The notes under the pieces are model-generated. The model did not search any database. It was not told where the DNA came from and worked only from the letters and a program-made list of their open reading frames with translations. Positions 60,934 to 64,000 of a stretch of DNA of 64,000 nucleotides are shown here, one piece after another. The stretch spans positions 2,480,001 through 2,544,000 of the forward strand of contig NZ_CP045417.1 in the NCBI RefSeq assembly GCF_009363755.1, written 5' to 3'. Each line of letters begins with the position of its first letter. The stretch's first letter is position 1. The stretch comes from Halomonas sp. THAF5a. GTDB lineage: Bacteria; Pseudomonadota; Gammaproteobacteria; Pseudomonadales; Halomonadaceae. A program made the position numbers and the translations under genes.

Positions 60934-62011
60934 AACCTGTCTCCATGCAACCGGCCACCAGGCGCTCGACGGCGTCGAGATGGGCACCGGCTCGCGCCCG
61001 TGCCGCCATGGTGGCGAGAGTGTCGGGGTCCAGCAGCGTCGCCAGGCACTCGGCCAGCGCCGCTGCGCTCATTTCCTGCTGGGGCATCAGCCGTGCCGCC
61101 TGCTGCTCGACCAGGGCCCGGGCATTGGCCGTCTGGTGATCGTCCACCGCGTGGGGGAAGGGCACGAAGAGCGCCGGCTTGGCCGCGGCGGCGAGCTCGG
61201 CCACGGTCAGGGCACCGGCCCGGCAGACCACCAGGTCGGCCCAGTCGTAGGCGCCGGCCATGTCGTCGATGAAGGCCGTGACCCCGGCGTCGACGCCCTG
61301 GGCCGCATAGGCCTCGCGGGTCGCCTGATCCTTGTCGCGCCCGGCCTGGTGGCGCACCTCGGGGCGGTGCGCCGCGGGCAGCTCGGCGAGCGCCTCGGGC
61401 AGGCGCTCGTTGAGGGCCTTGGCGCCCAGCGAGCCGCCCACCACCAGCAGGCGCAGGGGGCGGTCCGCCATCTCGGCGGCACTTCTGGGCGCCACGCCGA
61501 GCGCGGCGATCTCGGCGCGCACCGGGTTGCCGATCACCTCGGCCCGGCCGGGAAAGGCCTGGGGAAAGGCGGCATAGACGCGGCGCGCCAGGCGCGAGAG
61601 GGCGCGATTGGTCAACCCGGCCACGGCGTTCTGCTCGTGGATCACCAGCGGTCGGCGCATCAGCCAGGCCGCGAGGCCCCCGGGACCGCTGGCGAAGCCG
61701 CCAAGGCCGACCACCAGCTGGGGGTCGAGCTCGCGGATCACCCGCCGCGCCTGCCAGACCGCGCGCGCCAGGTTCAGCGGCGCCAGCAGCCAGCCGGTCA
61801 GGCCATTGCCGCGCAGGCCGCTCACCGCGATGCGCGACAGGGGAATACCGGCCTCGGGCACCAGGCGATTCTCGATGCCCCGCGGGCTGCCGAGCCAGGC
61901 AACCTCGACGCCCGCCTCGGCCAGGCCCCTGGCCAGGGAGAGCGCGGGGATGACGTGGCCGCCGGTGCCGCCGGCCATGATCAGGACGCGGCGTCCTGGC
62001 TGTCGAGTCAT
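60926..62011 (-). CDS. murG: Lipid II synthase MurG
   Basis: Peripheral membrane glycosyltransferase of 361 residues adding GlcNAc to lipid [20 protein letters not shown] near residue 12 is the lipid/phosphate G-loop; [15 protein letters not shown] near 95, [13 protein letters not shown] near 120, [19 protein letters not shown] near 185, and the donor site [20 protein letters not shown] near 265. ATG overlaps the ftsW stop (ATGA). A much longer frame through ftsW is a shadow. Confidence 0.96.
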   Translation of the reverse strand: MTRQPGRRVLIMAGGTGGHVIPALSLARGLAEAGVEVAWLGSPRGIENRLVPEAGIPLSRIAVSGLRGNGLTGWLLAPLNLARAVWQARRVIRELDPQLVVGLGGFASGPGGLAAWLMRRPLVIHEQNAVAGLTNRALSRLARRVYAAFPQAFPGRAEVIGNPVRAEIAALGVAPRSAAEMADRPLRLLVVGGSLGAKALNERLPEALAELPAAHRPEVRHQAGRDKDQATREAYAAQGVDAGVTAFIDDMAGAYDWADLVVCRAGALTVAELAAAAKPALFVPFPHAVDDHQTANARALVEQQAARLMPQQEMSAAALAECLATLLDPDTLATMAARARAGAHLDAVERLVAGCMETGFE

Positions 62012-63231
62012 GAGGTGCTTCCTTGTCGCTTGCCGGAGGGCGGCGCCTTGCCGGGTCCCGCCCGCCGGGCCGTGGGGCGCGCGCGCCGTCGGACCTCGCG
62101 GGTCTCGATGTCGATGCGCAGCAGCAGGGCGACCATCATGCTGCTCACCACCAGGCTCGAGCCGCCATAGCTCAACAGCGGCAGGGTCAGGCCCTTGGTG
62201 GGCAGCATGCCGGTGCTCACGGCGATGTTGATGAAGGCCTGGGCGCCGAGCACCAGGGCGAAGCCGTAGCTCACGTAGGCGGCGAAGGCCAGGCCGGCGA
62301 GCTCGGCGCGGCGCCCCACCGCCATGGCCCGCCAGATCAGCAGGGCGAAGAGCCCCACCACGGCGATCGCGCCGACCAGGCCGAGCTCCTCGGCGAGCAC
62401 CGCGAAGACGAAGTCGGTATGGGCCTCGGGCAGGTAGAAGAGCTTCTGCACGCTGTTGCCGAGCCCCATGCCGAGCCAGTGGCCCCGCCCGAAGGCGATC
62501 AGTGCCTGGGTCAGCTGGTAGCCGCTGGCGAACTGGTCGGCCCAGGGGTCGGCGAAGCTGGTCAGGCGCGCCATGCGATAGGGCTCGGCGACCGCGGCCA
62601 GGGCGCCGATCGCCCCGACCAGCAGCAGCAGCACCAAAAAGCGCCCCCAGGGCGCCCCGGCCATCAGCAGCATGCCCATCACCGCGCCGGTCATCACCAC
62701 CACGGCGCCGTAGTCGGGCTCGAGGATCAGCAGGCCCGCCACCACGGCCATCACCGCCAGGGGGCGCAGGAAGGCGCCCCACTCGCGGCGCACCTGGGGC
62801 AGGAAACGCTCCAGGTAGCCGGCCATGTAGAGGATCAGGCAGAACTTGGCGACCTCGGAGGCCTGCAGGTTGAAGGGCACGCCGGGCAGCGACAGCCAGC
62901 GCCGGCTGCCGTTGACCTCGCGCCCCACCAGCAGCACCAGCGCCAGCAGCGCGAGGCCCACGAGCAGCAGCAGAGGGCCGTTGGCCCTCCACCAGGCCAT
63001 CGGCACGCGCAGGGCCAGCCCTCCGGCGACCAGCGCCGCCAGCAGGAAGACACCGTGGCGCAGGCTGAAGTACCAGGCGTTGCCGGTGAGGCTCGAGGCG
63101 ACCTCGCTGGACGCCGAGGTCACCATCACCCAGCCGATCAGCAAGAGCGAGAGCGCCGCCAGCACCAGCCAGCCATCGAAGGGCTGGTCGGCGGTGCTGA
63201 GCCGCCCCTTGAGACGCGCCAGCCGGCTCAT
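62008..63231 (-). CDS. ftsW: Septal peptidoglycan polymerase FtsW
   Basis: SEDS glycosyltransferase of 407 residues with about ten membrane helices. Landmarks: MVTSASSEVAS near 36, LQASEVAKFCLILYMAGYL near 130, LEPDYGAVVVM near 170, GLGNSVQKLFYLPEAHTDF near 260 (periplasmic loop with the catalytic Asp/His region), and the GLTLPLLSYGGSSLV signature near 355. The basic C-terminal tail is cytosolic. Overlaps murD and murG by four bases each. Confidence 0.96.
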   Translation of the reverse strand: MSRLARLKGRLSTADQPFDGWLVLAALSLLLIGWVMVTSASSEVASSLTGNAWYFSLRHGVFLLAALVAGGLALRVPMAWWRANGPLLLLVGLALLALVLLVGREVNGSRRWLSLPGVPFNLQASEVAKFCLILYMAGYLERFLPQVRREWGAFLRPLAVMAVVAGLLILEPDYGAVVVMTGAVMGMLLMAGAPWGRFLVLLLLVGAIGALAAVAEPYRMARLTSFADPWADQFASGYQLTQALIAFGRGHWLGMGLGNSVQKLFYLPEAHTDFVFAVLAEELGLVGAIAVVGLFALLIWRAMAVGRRAELAGLAFAAYVSYGFALVLGAQAFINIAVSTGMLPTKGLTLPLLSYGGSSLVVSSMMVALLLRIDIETREVRRRARPTARRAGPGKAPPSGKRQGSTS

Positions 63232-64000
63232 GGCGTCGTCTCCGCCCGCGCCAGCACCGCCCCGCGGAAAGCCTCGCCGCGGGCCTGGTAGTCGCGGAAC
63301 TGATCGAGGCTCGCGCAGGCCGGCGAAAGCAGCACGCAGTCGCCCGGCGTGGCGATCTCGGCGGCCCGGGCCATCGCCGCCTCCAGGTCGTCGACCCGGC
63401 TCACCGGCAGCCGCCCCGCCAGGGCCTGCGCGAGGCGCTCGGCGTCGCGCCCGAAGAGGACCGCCTCGCGGCCATGGCGCGCCAGCGGCGCCGCCAGGGG
63501 GCCGAAGTCGGCACCCTTGCCGACCCCGCCGGCCAGCAGGATCAGCCGGCCCTCCAGCGTCGGCCCCAGCCCCGCGATGGCGGCCAGGGTCGCCCCGACG
63601 TTGGTGCCCTTGGAGTCGTTGATCCAGCGCACGCCGTCGATCTCGGCCACCAGCTCACCGCGATGGGCCAGGCCGGCGAAGCGCTTGAGCACCGCGCGCA
63701 TCGCGGCGAGCGGCAGCCCCAGCCGGGTGCCCATCGCCAGGGCGGCTAGGGCGTTGGCCTGGTTGTGGCGGCCGGGCAGGCGCACGTCGGCGGCAGCCAT
63801 CAGCGGCGTCTCGCCGTGCATCAGCCAGTCCGCGCCCCGGTGACGCCCGATCCCCCACTCCTCCGCCACGGGGGCGGCGGTGGTGAAGCGATCCTCGGCG
63901 GGCAGCGGCGTGGCCGGCCAGGTCATGGGATCCTCGGCATTGACCACGGCGTGGCGGGCACCGCGGAAGACGCCGAGCTTGGCGGCGCGGTAGCCGGCCA
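63228..64000 (-). CDS. murD: UDP-MurNAc-L-Ala--D-Glu ligase MurD (5' truncated by window edge)
   Basis: C-terminal 256 or so residues of MurD, which adds D-Glu to UDP-MurNAc-L-Ala; the frame is open through base 64000, so the N-terminal Rossmann domain is outside. The visible part includes VVNAEDPMTWP, LPGRHNQANALAALAMGTRL, VRWINDSKGTNVGATLAA (substrate-binding domain 3) and CVLLSPACASLDQFRDYQAR. An internal GTG at 63947 is not a real start. Stop overlaps the ftsW start. Confidence 0.95.
   Translation of the reverse strand, partial: AGYRAAKLGVFRGARHAVVNAEDPMTWPATPLPAEDRFTTAAPVAEEWGIGRHRGADWLMHGETPLMAAADVRLPGRHNQANALAALAMGTRLGLPLAAMRAVLKRFAGLAHRGELVAEIDGVRWINDSKGTNVGATLAAIAGLGPTLEGRLILLAGGVGKGADFGPLAAPLARHGREAVLFGRDAERLAQALAGRLPVSRVDDLEAAMARAAEIATPGDCVLLSPACASLDQFRDYQARGEAFRGAVLARAETTP

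Noticed and set aside
60926..62992. A 688-codon MurG with a long N-terminal extension
   Set aside because: The extension is a shadow of ftsW; MurG starts at 62011 overlapping the ftsW stop.

Overview
This window is a GC-rich (roughly 70%) stretch of a gammaproteobacterial chromosome. The gene order matches the conserved Pseudomonas/Halomonadaceae layout: etfA-etfB / ETF-QO, holB-tmk-mltG-pabC-fabF-acpP-fabG-fabD-plsX-rpmF, rne, lpxK-msbA, and murD...ftsZ-lpxC-secA. Protein sequences and the strong GC3 bias suggest Halomonas or a close relative. The genus is an inference, not proven. I see no tRNA, rRNA, IS element, prophage, CRISPR array or toxin-antitoxin pair. Almost everything is core genome.

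Layout. (1) 1-7.7 kb is iron and metal transport: a truncated two-domain FhuB permease, a DUF1007 protein plus a NicO-family Ni/Co transporter with a His-rich loop, and a divergent Fur-box-linked siderophore ABC system (binding protein, two permeases, ATPase). (2) 7.7-12.7 kb holds a Mn-type superoxide dismutase with a strong Fur box over its promoter, then etfBA divergent from ETF-ubiquinone oxidoreductase. (3) 12.7-26.7 kb is a long minus-strand run: rpmF/yceD, the fatty-acid genes plsX-fabD-fabG-acpP-fabF, pabC, mltG, tmk, holB, pilZ, tatD, a DUF1285 gene, a UvrD-type helicase and a sulfurtransferase. (4) 26.8-34.1 kb holds maf, sppA, a HAD phosphatase, rluC and, divergently, rne with a long leader and a highly repetitive C-terminal tail. 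(5) 34.2-45.6 kb is envelope biogenesis: murB, a low-Mr phosphatase, kdsB, a Trm112-like gene, lpxK, msbA, exbD/exbB, comEC, a DUF2062 gene, lolD and a single lolC/E-type permease. (6) 45.8-50.2 kb holds aguA-aguB (agmatine to putrescine), a MutT-ThiE fusion and argJ. (7) 50.3-64 kb holds secA, a small orphan gene, dciA, lpxC and the distal dcw cluster (ftsZ, ftsA, ftsQ, ddlB, murC, murG, ftsW, truncated murD).

How it fits together. Lipid and phospholipid precursors (plsX, fab genes, acpP), lipid A and Kdo steps (lpxC, kdsB, lpxK, msbA), peptidoglycan precursors (murB, murC, murD, murG, ddlB), lipoprotein sorting (lolCD) and division (ftsZ/A/Q/W) form most of the window. Translational-coupling overlaps of ATGA, GTGA or TGATG type are common: kdsB/ptp/murB, msbA/lpxK, exbB/exbD/msbA, murD/ftsW/murG, murC/ddlB.

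I found no convincing undescribed multi-gene system. The observations most worth checking are regulatory or structural: Fur boxes at sodA and the siderophore operon, dyads overlapping the lpxC and ftsA promoters, a long inverted repeat between maf and sppA, an apparent read-through extension of PlsX containing a perfect hairpin, the 16-copy repeat tail of RNase E, and the lone Lol permease.
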